Positions 43,087 to 52,738 are shown, counted from the stretch's first letter. The stretch: 64,000 bases of DNA from Propionivibrio dicarboxylicus (GCF_900099695.1 NZ_FNCY01000003.1:124001-188000); one strand, 5' to 3'. The notes: a model not told the origin generated them from the sequence alone. Made by a program: numbers and translations.

Positions 43087-44397
43087 TCAGTCGGCCTCGG
43101 GACGGCGGGTCGGCGGCACGCCGCGCCGGGGCTCGCCGACATAAACCTGGCGAGGACGTCCGATCTTGTATTCGGGGTCCATCACCATTTCTTCCCACTG
43201 CACCATCCAGCCGACCGTCCGGGCCAGCGCGAAGATACAGGTGAACATCTCGGTCGGGATGCCGATCGCCTTCTGCACGATACCCGAGTAGAAATCGACG
43301 TTCGGATACAGTTTCTTCTCGACAAAGTAGTCGTCCTCGAGCGCGATCCGTTCGAGTTCCTTGGCCAGCTTGAAGAGCGGATCGTTTTCGAGGCCGAGTT
43401 CGCGCAGGACGTCGTCGCAGATCTTGCGCATGATCTTGGCGCGCGGGTCGAAGTTCTTGTAGACCCGGTGGCCGAAGCCCATGAGCTTGAACGAATCGTT
43501 CTTGTCCTTGGCGCGCTTGATGTACTCGGGCACGCGCGACACGTCGCCGATCTCGGCCAGCATCTTCAGGCAGGCCTCGTTGGCACCGCCGTGCGCCGGC
43601 CCCCACAGACAGCCGATACCGGCGGAAATACAGGCATACGGATTGGCGCCGGACGAGCCGGCCAGCCGCACCGTCGAGGTCGAGGCGTTCTGCTCGTGAT
43701 CGGCATGCAGCGTGAAAATCGTGTCGAGCGCATGCACGATCACCGGATTCGGTACGTATTCCTCACAGGGCGTGCCGAACATCATATGCATGAAGTTGGC
43801 GGTATAGCCGAGGTCGTTGCGCGGATACATGAAGGGCTTGCCGCGCGAGTAGCGGTAGGCGAGCGCGACGATCGTCGGCATCTTGGCGACGATGCGGTTG
43901 AAGTTGACGTTGCGCGCCTTCGGATCCAGGAAGCCTTCCTCGGCTTCGTGATAGAACGCCGACAGGGCGCCGACGACACCGACCATGACCGCCATCGGGT
44001 GCGCGTCACGGCGGAAACCCTGATAGAACTTGGCCATCTGCTCGTGGATCATCGTATGCCGCTTGATGATCTTGACGAAATCGATCTTCTGTTCGGAGGT
44101 CGGCAGATCGCCATGCTTGAGCAGGTAGGCGACATCCAGGAAGTTGCAGTGTTCGGCGAGTTCCTCGATCGGATAGCCGCGATACAGAAGTTCGCCCTTG
44201 TCGCCGTCGATGAACGTGATCTTCGATTTGCACGACGCCGTCGATAGGAATCCGGCGTCATAGGTGAACAGACCGGTTTTGGCCGTCAAAGACCGCACAT
44301 CGACACAGTCGTTGCCGTGTACCGGACTCATGATCGGAAATTCGACCGGCTCCTTGCCGTCGATCGTCAGCAACACCTTACGCCCTTCTGTCATCAT
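43087..44397 (-). CDS. gltA: Citrate synthase (type II, hexameric)
   Basis: A 436-residue TCA-cycle enzyme condensing acetyl-CoA and oxaloacetate. Family landmarks: [35 protein letters not shown] with the first catalytic His, [19 protein letters not shown] with the second, and [20 protein letters not shown] with the catalytic Asp. The N-terminal beta region typical of NADH-regulated Gram-negative enzymes is present. It lies 59 bases after sdhE on the same strand. Two adjacent ATG codons (44397, 44394) are possible starts. Confidence 0.97.
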   Translation of the reverse strand: MMTEGRKVLLTIDGKEPVEFPIMSPVHGNDCVDVRSLTAKTGLFTYDAGFLSTASCKSKITFIDGDKGELLYRGYPIEELAEHCNFLDVAYLLKHGDLPTSEQKIDFVKIIKRHTMIHEQMAKFYQGFRRDAHPMAVMVGVVGALSAFYHEAEEGFLDPKARNVNFNRIVAKMPTIVALAYRYSRGKPFMYPRNDLGYTANFMHMMFGTPCEEYVPNPVIVHALDTIFTLHADHEQNASTSTVRLAGSSGANPYACISAGIGCLWGPAHGGANEACLKMLAEIGDVSRVPEYIKRAKDKNDSFKLMGFGHRVYKNFDPRAKIMRKICDDVLRELGLENDPLFKLAKELERIALEDDYFVEKKLYPNVDFYSGIVQKAIGIPTEMFTCIFALARTVGWMVQWEEMVMDPEYKIGRPRQVYVGEPRRGVPPTRRPEAD

Positions 44398-44456
44398 TCG
44401 CTCCCAGTGAAAAACCTGTTATCCCTAGAAATTCGCCCATCACCTGCCGTCTCGAC

Positions 44457-44714
44457 TCACTTGACCCGGACATCGCGCAGCATGACCAGCATCGCCGCCA
44501 GCGCCGGATCGTCGCAGTTCTTGCGCCCGGAGACGAGCGGCCACAAATCGATGTCCTCCATCTCGGCGAGCCGGGTGAATGCCTCTGCCTGTTCGGGCGA
44601 CAGTTCGTGAAACCGCCGCTCGAGAAAGCCGCCAAGCACAACATCCATTTCCCGCATCGAACGCTGGTTGCAGATCCAGCGCAACCGGTTGTAGGCCGTT
44701 TCATCCGTCGTCAA
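44457..44714 (-). CDS. sdhE: Succinate dehydrogenase flavinylation factor SdhE
   Basis: An 85-residue helical protein that helps attach FAD to SdhA. The family motif appears as RSMREMDVVLGGFLERRF (normally RGMRE), then LSPEQAEAFTRLAEMEDIDLW. The start is read as TTG at 44714, with AAGGAG six bases upstream; no ATG gives the expected length. Usually sdhE follows sdhCDAB, but here no sdh genes are adjacent: upstream is a 320-base gap and divergent mdh. Confidence 0.85.
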   Translation of the reverse strand: MTTDETAYNRLRWICNQRSMREMDVVLGGFLERRFHELSPEQAEAFTRLAEMEDIDLWPLVSGRKNCDDPALAAMLVMLRDVRVK

Positions 44715-45035
44715 AGCCGTCTCCTTGCTGAGTATTCCGGCATCCGCAGACGCCAGTTTCGACTCGGACCGATTGTGAAAGTTCAAGCCCGAGCCCAAAG
44801 GGGTGTGTTGCCGGGGGTCGACATTACCAGAACGTTCCGAAAAACGAGTCAACGGTTCTCCACAATTTATCCGCCGGGCGCCTGACAAGGCGCGCCGGCA
44901 TTAAACCCGCAAGACCTGTCATTTTTGACGGAACCCTGCCGATTTTCGACGGCATGAGGTTAGAATAGCGCGCAAACAAATTTAAATTGATCGAATCGAA
45001 TTGTCTTGTTTTTTCAATGTGAGAGGAGTCGTAAG
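44715..45035. other. Divergent regulatory region between sdhE-gltA and mdh
   Basis: About 320 bases with no gene. TAGAAT (44961-44966) is a likely -10 for mdh. TTTTTGACGG (44922-44931) and TTTTCGACGG (44943-44952) are near-identical repeats 21 bases apart on the same face of the helix, just upstream, and could bind a regulator. Stretches near 44870-44900 form a GC hairpin. Confidence 0.45.
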
Positions 45036-46022
45036 ATGTCAAAAGCACCTGTACGTGTTGCTGTCACCGGCGCCGCCGGCCAAATCGGTTACGCGCTGCT
45101 GTTCCGCATTGCCTCGGGCGAAATGCTCGGCAAAGACCAGCCGGTCATTCTTCAGCTGCTCGATCTGCCGCAAGCCCAGAAGGCCTGCCAGGGCGTCATC
45201 ATGGAACTCGACGACTGCGCCTTCCCGCTGCTCGCCGGCGTATTCGCCACCGATAACCCCGACGTCGCCTTCAAGGACGCCGACATCTGCATGCTCGTCG
45301 GTGCGCGTCCGCGCGGCCCGGGCATGGAACGTGCCGAACTGCTCTCGGCCAACGGCGCCATCTTCACCGTGCAAGGCAAGTCGATCGCTGAAAACGCCAA
45401 GGAAGACGTCAAGGTGCTGGTCGTCGGCAACCCGGCCAACACCAACGCCTACATTGCCCGCAAGTCGGCGATGAAGGTCGGCCGCACCAACCCGGCCAAC
45501 TACCACGGCATGCTGCGCCTCGACCACAACCGTGCCCTGTCGATGGCTGCCGCCAAGATCGGCCGTCCGGTCTCCAGCCTGCGCAAGATGGCCGTCTGGG
45601 GCAACCACAGCCCGACGATGTACACCGACTATCGCAACGCCACGTCGAACGGCGACAGCGTCAAGGCGCTGATCAACGACGCCGCCTGGAACAACGACGT
45701 CTTCCTGCCGACTGTCGCCAAGCGCGGCGCCGCGATCATCGAAGCGCGCGGCCTGTCCTCGGCAGCCTCTGCCGCCAACGCGGCGATCTGCCACGTGCGC
45801 GACTGGGTGCTCGGCACGGAAGACTGGGTCACGATGGGCGTTCCCAGCGACGGTTCCTACGGCGTTCCTGAAGGCATCATCTTCGGCTTCCCGTGCGAGT
45901 GCAAGAACGGCTCGTACAAGATCATCCAGGGTCTTGAAATCGATGCCTACTCGCAAGAGAAGATCGCCAAGACGCTGAAGGAACTTCAGGAAGAAGCCGA
46001 CGCCGTCAAGTCGATGCTCTGA
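45036..46022 (+). CDS. mdh: Malate dehydrogenase
   Basis: A 328-residue NAD-dependent enzyme of the type found in betaproteobacteria. The dinucleotide loop is [20 protein letters not shown], substrate arginines lie in [15 protein letters not shown], and the catalytic His in [29 protein letters not shown] precedes the ATG at 45036. Monocistronic, with a strong terminator. Divergent from sdhE-gltA, so three TCA functions share one control region. Confidence 0.97.
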   Translation: MSKAPVRVAVTGAAGQIGYALLFRIASGEMLGKDQPVILQLLDLPQAQKACQGVIMELDDCAFPLLAGVFATDNPDVAFKDADICMLVGARPRGPGMERAELLSANGAIFTVQGKSIAENAKEDVKVLVVGNPANTNAYIARKSAMKVGRTNPANYHGMLRLDHNRALSMAAAKIGRPVSSLRKMAVWGNHSPTMYTDYRNATSNGDSVKALINDAAWNNDVFLPTVAKRGAAIIEARGLSSAASAANAAICHVRDWVLGTEDWVTMGVPSDGSYGVPEGIIFGFPCECKNGSYKIIQGLEIDAYSQEKIAKTLKELQEEADAVKSML

Positions 46023-46040
46023 TCGACCGGCTCACGCGCA

Positions 46041-46070
46041 AAAGCCGCAGGTCCGCCTGCGGCTTTTTTT
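46041..46070 (+). terminator. Rho-independent terminator of mdh
   Basis: AAAGCCGCAGG pairs with CCTGCGGCTTT across TCCG and runs into seven T. It begins 19 bases after the mdh stop. Confidence 0.92.
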
Positions 46071-46206
46071 GTCCACGCTGTGCGCGAGCCGGCACAGACT
46101 GTTACCAAGCATTGCACAACCACACTTGAAGCCGACGGGCAGCCTCCCTATCTTGCCTGTCAGGAATCGCCCGTCGGGCGCGTCCACCCAACATCAGGAG
46201 GATCCG

Positions 46207-47061
46207 ATGAAAAGATTCATGCTTGCCCTGCTGCTGCTCGCCACCGTCAGCCTGGGCCTGCCGGCATTCGCTGCCGAACCGACGCTGCACGAGGTCTATC
46301 AGACGGCCAACAACGGGCGCGTCGACGACGCCCGCGCCATGATGCGCGAGGTGCTTGCCGCTCACCCCAACAGCGGCAAGGCCCACTACGTCAATGCCGA
46401 ACTGCTGGCCCGCCAGGGCGAACTGAAGCAGGCCGCGGATGAACTCGCGACCGCCGAAAAACTCGCGCCGGGCTTGCCTTTCGCCAGCCCCGAGTCGGTC
46501 TCCGGACTGAAAAATGCCGTGCACCGTACGCCCACCGCCCACGCCGCCTCACCGCTGGCCGGCGCTCCGTCGGCGGCGGCGGGAATCCCCTGGGGTCTGC
46601 TCGCCGGCGGCCTTGGTCTCGTCGCCTTCATCGCCTGGGCGGCACGCTTCATGACCCGCCGTAACGCGACCGCACCGAACGACTACGGCGCCAGCGCCCG
46701 CACCGGCACCGTCTACCCCGCCCCGACGCCGGCCCCCTATGGCACCGCGGGCACCCCCGCCTACGGCAACGCCGCGCCGGCCGCCAGCGCGCCCGGGTTC
46801 GGATCGCAGATGCTCGGCGGCCTCGCCACCGGCGTCGCCGTCGGTGCCGGCGTTGCCGCCGGCGAAGCGCTGATGCATCGCGTACTCGACGGTCACCGGA
46901 ATTCGTCCTCCGGCTTCTCCGACCTCGGCCCGAGCGGATTCGGCGACGATCGCGTCAACACAGACTCCAGCGCCTTCGACATGGGCGGCGATGATTTTGG
47001 CATCAGCGACACCGCCTCCTGGGACGACGGCGGCAGCAGCGGCGACAGCGACTGGAATTAG
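46207..47061 (+). CDS. TPR-containing membrane protein with an acidic Gly/Ser-rich tail
   Basis: A 284-residue protein. A signal peptide (residues 1-22) is followed by a tetratricopeptide-like region (about 28-90: DDARAMMREVLAAHPNSGKA, AELLARQGELKQAADELA). A membrane helix lies near 127-148, and a Pro/Ala-rich stretch leads to a small-residue segment (GGLATGVAVGAGVAAGEALM). The last 50 residues are Asp/Gly/Ser-rich, ending GSSGDSDWN. The layout suggests a periplasmic TPR domain anchored by one helix with a flexible tail on the other side. Function unknown. AGGAGGATCCG precedes the ATG; terminators flank it, so it is monocistronic. Confidence 0.75.
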   Translation: MKRFMLALLLLATVSLGLPAFAAEPTLHEVYQTANNGRVDDARAMMREVLAAHPNSGKAHYVNAELLARQGELKQAADELATAEKLAPGLPFASPESVSGLKNAVHRTPTAHAASPLAGAPSAAAGIPWGLLAGGLGLVAFIAWAARFMTRRNATAPNDYGASARTGTVYPAPTPAPYGTAGTPAYGNAAPAASAPGFGSQMLGGLATGVAVGAGVAAGEALMHRVLDGHRNSSSGFSDLGPSGFGDDRVNTDSSAFDMGGDDFGISDTASWDDGGSSGDSDWN

Positions 47062-47074
47062 CCTTGTTTTTCGG

Positions 47075-47103
47075 AAAGCCGCAGCCCCGCTGCGGCTTTT
47101 TTT
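47075..47103 (+). terminator. Rho-independent terminator after the TPR protein gene
   Basis: AAAGCCGCAGC pairs with GCTGCGGCTTT across a three-base loop and is followed by a run of T. Its stem is nearly identical to the mdh terminator. Confidence 0.9.
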
Positions 47104-47164
47104 CGGCCATACTTGATCAATTAAAAAACACCCCAAGACTTATTTCGTATTACGGAGACCTGCC

Positions 47165-48148
47165 ATGCGCCATCCCAGCACCGTCCTTTTCCCCGGCGAA
47201 AAGCCCTTCCCGATCCTGCCCGCCGTCGATCATTACGCCGGCTCGGAAAAGCTGATGAAAAAGGCGCTGCAGTTGCAGAATGAACTCGGCCCGGTCTTCG
47301 ACATCACCTGCGATTGCGAGGACGGCGCCCGCGCCGGTGCCGAACGCGAACACGCCGAGATGTGCGCCGGCATCATCATGAGTACCGACAACCGCTTCGG
47401 GCGCGTCGCCGCACGCATTCACGATTTCACGCATGATCACTGGCGCGAAGACCTCGACATCCTGATCCCGGCCGCCGGCAGCCGACTGCCCTTCGTCACC
47501 GTGCCGAAACCGCGCGGCGTCGAGGACATCCGCACGCAGATCGCCTACCTGCGCGACGTCGAGAAGAAAGCCGGTCTGCAGCGCGAAATCCCGGTGCATG
47601 TACTCATCGAGACCTTCGGCGCGCTCCATGACGTCTGGGAGATCGCCGCACTGCCTGGCGTCGAATCGCTCGACTTCGGCCTGATGGACTTCGTTTCCGG
47701 CCACCACGGCGCCATTCCCGGCTCGGCGATGAAGAGCCCCGGTCAGTTCGAACACCCGCTCGTCACCCGCGCCAAGTGCGAAATCAGCACGGCGGCATTG
47801 GCCAACGGCGTCGTACCGACCCACAACGTCACCACCGAACTCAAGGATCTCGACGTCATCCGCCACGACGCCCGCCGCGCGCGCAACGAATTCGGCTTCC
47901 TGCGCATGTGGAGCATCCACCCGAACCAGATCATGCCGATCGTCGAGGCGATGCGCCCGGACTTCTCCGAGGTCGAATTGGGGACGGCGATCCTGCTCAA
48001 GGCACAGGACAGCGACTGGGGCCCGATCTCGCACGAAGGCCTGCTGCACGACCGCGCCTCGTACCGCTATTACTGGGAACTGCTCGCTCGCGCCGATGCG
48101 ACCGGCATGACCCTGCCGGCCGAAGCGAAACAGCGTTTCTTCGCCTAG
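47165..48148 (+). CDS. HpcH/HpaI aldolase / CitE-like lyase
   Basis: A 327-residue TIM-barrel lyase of the citrate lyase beta/malyl-CoA lyase superfamily. Metal-binding acids appear in VFDITCDCEDGA and in PVHVLIETFGALHDV and SLDFGLMDFVSG. RMWSIHPNQIMPIVEAMRP is the C-terminal family motif. It probably cleaves or forms a beta-hydroxyacyl-CoA (malyl-CoA, citramalyl-CoA or similar). There are no citDF genes, so it is not part of citrate lyase. The next gene begins immediately after its stop. Confidence 0.85.
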   Translation: MRHPSTVLFPGEKPFPILPAVDHYAGSEKLMKKALQLQNELGPVFDITCDCEDGARAGAEREHAEMCAGIIMSTDNRFGRVAARIHDFTHDHWREDLDILIPAAGSRLPFVTVPKPRGVEDIRTQIAYLRDVEKKAGLQREIPVHVLIETFGALHDVWEIAALPGVESLDFGLMDFVSGHHGAIPGSAMKSPGQFEHPLVTRAKCEISTAALANGVVPTHNVTTELKDLDVIRHDARRARNEFGFLRMWSIHPNQIMPIVEAMRPDFSEVELGTAILLKAQDSDWGPISHEGLLHDRASYRYYWELLARADATGMTLPAEAKQRFFA

Positions 48149-48526
48149 ATGCCGCTCGCCGAACTGACCGAGGCCCTGCGCCGGTTCCGCGACGAGCGGA
48201 ACTGGGCGCAGTTCCACACGCTGCGCAACCTGATCGTCTCGCTCAACCTCGAAGCGTCTGAAATGCTGGAACTGACGCAGTGGAAGAACGATGCCGAAAT
48301 GCTCGCCCTGCTCGACGAACCGGCGCGGCGCGAAGCGCTCGCCGACGAATGCGCCGACGTGCTGCTTTACCTGCTGCTGATCGCCGATACCGCCGGCATC
48401 GATCTCGCCACGGCGGCACGCGAAAAACTCGGGAAGAACGCGGAAAAATACCCGGTCGACAAAGCCTGGGGGAGCAGCCGCAAATATACCGAACTCAGCG
48501 ATCCGGACACACCTAACCGCGCCTGA
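48149..48526 (+). CDS. MazG-like nucleotide pyrophosphohydrolase
   Basis: A 125-residue all-alpha NTP-PPase. The metal-binding pattern E-x2-E...E-x2-D is seen as LNLEASEMLELTQW and ALADECADVLLYLLLIAD. Short single-domain members hydrolyse dCTP or non-canonical dNTPs. The ATG directly follows the TAG of the CitE-like gene (TAGATG), so the two are translationally coupled, though no functional link is known. Confidence 0.88.
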   Translation: MPLAELTEALRRFRDERNWAQFHTLRNLIVSLNLEASEMLELTQWKNDAEMLALLDEPARREALADECADVLLYLLLIADTAGIDLATAAREKLGKNAEKYPVDKAWGSSRKYTELSDPDTPNRA

Positions 48527-48543
48527 TCAGCCCCGCAAAACGC

Positions 48544-49395
48544 TCACTTGCCGGCGTCTTCCGAGCGCTCGAGCACATAGCCGGCACCTGCGTCGGTGCC
48601 AAGCACCGAGACGAGATAAGGCATCACCTCGGCCAGCGTCTCGTGCAGCGTCCACGGCGGATTGATGACGAACATGCCGCTGCCGTGCATGCCAAAGCCA
48701 TCCTTGGCCGGCGTGCGCACGCGCAGCGCGACGTGCAGCCACTTGTCCGAGACGCGCTTCAGGCGCGCCGGCAATTCATGCGACTCAATGCGTGTCAGTT
48801 GCGGATACCACAGCGCATAGACGCCACCGGAAAAACGTTCGAGCGCATCCTTGAGCGCACGGATGACGCGATCATAATCCTGCTTTTCCTCGTAGGACGG
48901 ATCGATCAGGACCAGCCCGCGCCGCGTCGGTGGCGGCAGCACGGCCTTGAGCCCGGCAAAACCGTCGGCGGGCGCGACGATCACCTGTTTTCCCGCCGAC
49001 TCGAAATTGCCGGCGAGCAGGCGCGCGTCCTTGCTATGCAGTTCGAACAGGCGCAGGCGATCCTGTTCTCGCAACGTCCATAAGGCGAAGAACGGCGAGC
49101 CGGGATACGCCTTGAGCCCGCCGGTCGGATTCATCCTCCGCACGAAAGCCAGGTACTCGGCAAGCGCCGGCGGCAGATCCTTGCGTTCCCAAAGCCGGGC
49201 GACACCGTCGCGATATTCCTGCAATTTCCCGGCCTGGGCCGAATCGAGTGCATAAGCGCCAGCGCCGGCGTGGGTGTCGACCACCCAGAACGGTTTTTCC
49301 TTCTGACCGAGGTACTGCGTCAACTGGACGAGAACGAGATGCTTGAGCACATCGGCATGATTGCCGGCATGGAAGGCGTGGCGATAGCTGAGCAT
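48544..49395 (-). CDS. rlmJ: 23S rRNA (adenine-2030 N6) methyltransferase
   Basis: A 283-residue SAM-dependent methyltransferase. The N-terminus MLSYRHAFHAGNHADVLKHL is diagnostic for RlmJ. The SAM-binding region is WVVDTHAGAGAYAL and the catalytic motif DPSYEEKQDYDRV, a variant of the usual DPPYE with Ser for Pro. It methylates A2030 of 23S rRNA and was once called ComJ-like for growth on DNA as a nutrient. Single gene, convergent with the MazG-like gene. Confidence 0.94.
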   Translation of the reverse strand: MLSYRHAFHAGNHADVLKHLVLVQLTQYLGQKEKPFWVVDTHAGAGAYALDSAQAGKLQEYRDGVARLWERKDLPPALAEYLAFVRRMNPTGGLKAYPGSPFFALWTLREQDRLRLFELHSKDARLLAGNFESAGKQVIVAPADGFAGLKAVLPPPTRRGLVLIDPSYEEKQDYDRVIRALKDALERFSGGVYALWYPQLTRIESHELPARLKRVSDKWLHVALRVRTPAKDGFGMHGSGMFVINPPWTLHETLAEVMPYLVSVLGTDAGAGYVLERSEDAGK

Positions 49396-49439
49396 GGACG
49401 AAGGACCGGAAGAGATGAAGGGCGGCGACGCCGGAAATG

Positions 49440-49479
49440 AAAGGCGCCAGGCAACGGCCGCAACCGCCCACCTGGCGCC
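49440..49479 (-). terminator. Terminator after the nitronate monooxygenase gene
   Basis: GGCGCCAG and CTGGCGCC (49479-49443) form a perfect 8-base stem around a GC-rich loop; on the minus strand TTTCATTTCC follows. It lies 13 bases beyond the stop codon. Confidence 0.6.
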
Positions 49480-49492
49480 GTGTCACATACGA

Positions 49493-50734
49493 TCAGGCTG
49501 GCACGACAATCTTGTTGTCGGTGCTGAACTGATAGTCCTTGAAGATATGTTCGGCCGAAGGCAGCAGGTAGGTACCATCTTCGAGCTGGCGCGTGGTGTC
49601 CTTGAGGCGATAGGTGTAATGCCCGCAGGTCCACAGATCAAAATTGCGCATCTGCGTGCACAGACAGGTCTTGTCGGTGACGGTCACGCGCGCGACACCG
49701 GGATTGGCCGCTGCCTCGCGGTTGTAGGCATCGATGTAGGCACAGCGGCCGTTGCCGTCGAGCAGATAGCCGTAGGCCTCGCAGTTGGGACGCAAGCCAC
49801 TGCCGATCGCCGGGCTGCTCTTGAGCATGCGCATCGGATAACCGGTCGGCGAAATCTGGTTGACCTCGATGTCACCCTCGTTGGCGCGGAAGTATTCCTG
49901 CTTGACGTCCTCGGGCAGCCCGCATTCCTTCGAGATCGTGAAGCGCGTCGCCACCTGCACGGCCGAGGCGCCGTTCTGGAGGAAATTGACCGCATCGCTG
50001 CCGGTGAAAATGCCGCCGGCCGGGATCAGCGGGATATTGATCTTCTGGGCCGTCATCCACGCCTTGATCTCGGCAACGATCGTCGCCAGGTCGTATTTCG
50101 CCCAATCCATGCCGAAGCCGAGGTGGCCGCCGGCGAGCGGTCCTTCGACGACGACGTAGTCAGGCAGACGGTTGCAGCTTGCCGTCTTGCGCAGGAAAAG
50201 TTGCAGCGCGCGCAGCGACGAAACGATAACGCCAAGGAAGGCATGACGAAAACGCGGGTGATCCTCGATCAGCTGGAAGGAGCCGAGATGCAGGCCGGCC
50301 GCCAGCGTGATGCCGTCGATGCCGGCGTCGAGCGCGGCGCGCAGGCGCACACGCAGGGTTTCCTTCGGCGCGTTCATCGTCAGCTTTTCCATGCAGTTGA
50401 CGAAGATCATCCCGGCACCGCGCTTGGCTTCCATCGCCTTGCTGACATGCAGCTTGGTCGCCTCGGTCAGGTAACCGAGGTCGAACTTGACCTCCGACTT
50501 GTCCATACTGGCCGCTTGTGCCTTGTACTTCAAGATCTTGTCACGCACATACTTGGTGTTGAAACGGCGGTCGGTCACCGTCTTGATCATCGCGTCAGAA
50601 AGATGGCCGATGCCGCCAAGCCGCGCCGCTTCAAGTGCAAGCGAAGCCGTCGAGATATCGACGCCCATCCCACCTATGACAATGGGAACCAGCTCCTGCT
50701 TGCCGAACATCAACCGAAAATCATCAACACGCAT
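49493..50734 (-). CDS. Nitronate monooxygenase family flavoprotein
   Basis: A 413-residue FMN-dependent TIM-barrel enzyme of the 2-nitropropane dioxygenase family. VPIVIGGMGVDISTASLALE, VVVEGPLAGGHLGFGMDW (with the family His) and PLIPAGGIFTGSDAVNFLQN are characteristic. It is longer than typical members (about 320-360); the extra C-terminus has Cys residues (KTCLCTQMRNFDLWTCGHYT) that could hold a cofactor or metal. It may oxidise nitronates or act as an enoyl reductase-like protein; not resolved. A TAATAT within the palindrome GCGATATTATCGC (50798-50810) may be its -10 or operator. Confidence 0.87.
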   Translation of the reverse strand: MRVDDFRLMFGKQELVPIVIGGMGVDISTASLALEAARLGGIGHLSDAMIKTVTDRRFNTKYVRDKILKYKAQAASMDKSEVKFDLGYLTEATKLHVSKAMEAKRGAGMIFVNCMEKLTMNAPKETLRVRLRAALDAGIDGITLAAGLHLGSFQLIEDHPRFRHAFLGVIVSSLRALQLFLRKTASCNRLPDYVVVEGPLAGGHLGFGMDWAKYDLATIVAEIKAWMTAQKINIPLIPAGGIFTGSDAVNFLQNGASAVQVATRFTISKECGLPEDVKQEYFRANEGDIEVNQISPTGYPMRMLKSSPAIGSGLRPNCEAYGYLLDGNGRCAYIDAYNREAAANPGVARVTVTDKTCLCTQMRNFDLWTCGHYTYRLKDTTRQLEDGTYLLPSAEHIFKDYQFSTDNKIVVPA

Positions 50735-51010
50735 TATTCATATCCTCAAAAACCATAACCCCCGCCCAACGCGATTGCGTCAGCGGGGCCGCCAGGGGCG
50801 ATATTATCGCTCATTCGCGAACCCGCCGGAAAAATATCGCTTTCGACAACGGCAAACCACAATCCGTTCGCAATAATCGGAACGCATTGATCCGTCAATC
50901 AAAATCCGGCTGCCGGCACGGCGCCGACCGCCGTTCGGCGACGCTGGCGACCCCATGCCGACGGCGTGTATCATCGTCGAAGTCAGCGCACGCTTCCCGG
51001 AGAAACCACC

Positions 51011-51649
51011 ATGCCCGACTGCACCGACCACGACACCGCGCCAACCCGTACAAGCGGCGACGAAGCCACGCTTGGCATACCGCGCCAGCAGGCCTTCAAC
51101 GCGATCGCGTTCGAACGGGCGGTCGGCGACCTGCTCGCCGCCTGCGGCATCGCCCCCGATGCCGAACACATGGGCCGGACCGCCGTGCGCGTCAGGGAGC
51201 TCTGGCAGAAGCGCCTGCTCGGCGGCTACGACCTCGATCCGGCGCAGGCACTCGGCGACGGCTTCGAAGACCCGCGGCGCGACATGGTCGTCGTACGCGG
51301 CATCGCCATCCACGGCGTCTGCCCGCACCACCTCGTGCCGTTCCGCGGCGTCGCCCATGTCGCCTACCTGCCCGGCGGACGCCTGCACGGCTTCGGCCGT
51401 ATCGCCCGCATGGTCGACGCGATCGGACACCGCTTCACCTACCAGGAATGGCTGACGCGCGACATCGCCGACGCGCTGATGCGGCACGGCAAGGCGCGCG
51501 GCGCCGCCTGCCTGATCGAGGCGGAACAGCTCTGCCTGCTGCTGGGCGAAGACCGCCGCGGCGACGAGCGCGTCGTGACGCAGGCCTTTGCCGGCGAATT
51601 CGAGAGCGATCCGCAATGGCGCAACGAATTCCTGCGCGCCTGCGGCTGA
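51011..51649 (+). CDS. folE: GTP cyclohydrolase I family protein
   Basis: A 212-residue T-fold enzyme forming 7,8-dihydroneopterin triphosphate from GTP. Zinc ligands are seen in IHGVCPHHLVPFRG (Cys and His) and in EAEQLCLLLG (Cys). The core is AYLPGGRLHGFGRIARMVDA. The usual EHxCM is EQLC here and the N-terminus is short, so it is a divergent FolE, possibly a second copy serving another pterin product. GGAGAAACCACC precedes the ATG. Its stop abuts the convergent permease stop. Confidence 0.85.
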   Translation: MPDCTDHDTAPTRTSGDEATLGIPRQQAFNAIAFERAVGDLLAACGIAPDAEHMGRTAVRVRELWQKRLLGGYDLDPAQALGDGFEDPRRDMVVVRGIAIHGVCPHHLVPFRGVAHVAYLPGGRLHGFGRIARMVDAIGHRFTYQEWLTRDIADALMRHGKARGAACLIEAEQLCLLLGEDRRGDERVVTQAFAGEFESDPQWRNEFLRACG

Positions 51650-52585
51650 TCAGCCGCTCAGGGTCAGGACCAGCGGCGTCGTCAGCGCTGCCATCACCGT
51701 CGACAGGACGAGGCTGCTCGCCACCGGCCCTTCCAGGGCCTTGAACTGTTTGGCAACGAGATAGACATTGACGCCGAGGGCGATCGAGCCGAGCAGCACG
51801 ACCACCCGCGTTTCCATCGGCGGCAGGCCGAGCAGGCGGGCAAGCGCCCAGACCACCAGCGGTTGCACGATGAGCTTCATGAATGTGATTGCGCCGCTGA
51901 GTTTCCAGCCGCCGCGCACGCCATACTGCACGAGCCCCATACCGAGGGCGATCAGCGACAGCGGTGTGGCGATCTGGGCGATCATGCCGAGCGGAATATC
52001 GACGACCTCGGGCAATTCAATGCCGGTCAGACCGATGCCGGTGCCGAAAATGATCGCCAGGATCAGCGGATTGGTCAGCACGCTGCGCGCGGTCCGCGCA
52101 AAGCCATGGACCGACAGGCTGCCGTGGCGCGCCCATTCGACCGAAACGGTGACCATCGTCCACATCGTCAGCGAATTGAAGACCAGCACCATCGCCACCG
52201 ACGGCACGGCGGCGTCGCCGAGCACGATCTTGGCCAAAGGCAAGCCAAGCATCAGGTTGTTGGAGAAGACGCCGCCGAGCGCGAACACCGACTGCGACAC
52301 GCCGTCGAGGCCGAACAGTTTCCAGCCGACCAAGCGGCCGATGCCAAAAACGATGACGCAACTGCCGAAGAAGGCGATCAGCAGACGCGCATCGACCGGC
52401 GGCAGTTTCGACAAGCCGCACATCAGGCGGAACATCATCGCTGGCAGGGCGACGACGAAGACGAAGGAAGTCAGGCTTTCCGCCACCTCGGCGCGCCAAC
52501 GCGTCAGGCGCATGACGACGTAACCGACGAGAACGAGGGCAAACAACGGCGCGGCCAAAGCCACGTGGTGCAACAGCATATTCAT
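51650..52585 (-). CDS. AEC (auxin efflux carrier) family transporter
   Basis: A 311-residue membrane protein with about ten helices in two inverted halves; the crossover region reads FALGGVFSNNLMLGLPLAKIVLGD, with the Asn-Asn pair typical of the family. Bacterial AEC members export malonate, malate or similar acids; the substrate is unknown. The start at 52585 is chosen at MNMLLHHVALAAP; the RBS is weak. Immediately convergent with folE. Confidence 0.9.
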   Translation of the reverse strand: MNMLLHHVALAAPLFALVLVGYVVMRLTRWRAEVAESLTSFVFVVALPAMMFRLMCGLSKLPPVDARLLIAFFGSCVIVFGIGRLVGWKLFGLDGVSQSVFALGGVFSNNLMLGLPLAKIVLGDAAVPSVAMVLVFNSLTMWTMVTVSVEWARHGSLSVHGFARTARSVLTNPLILAIIFGTGIGLTGIELPEVVDIPLGMIAQIATPLSLIALGMGLVQYGVRGGWKLSGAITFMKLIVQPLVVWALARLLGLPPMETRVVVLLGSIALGVNVYLVAKQFKALEGPVASSLVLSTVMAALTTPLVLTLSG

Positions 52586-52738
52586 TGAAATAACCGGAGA
52601 ATCGCGGCGGAGCAAGGCAAGAACGGACAACCCCGCGCTCGGGAAAATCGTAGTGTATCAGCCAAATCTCCGCTGTCCGTCATGAAATCCCGGCAAAATC
52701 GCGCGACAATACGCGTTTTTCAAGCCCCCGCACTTGCC

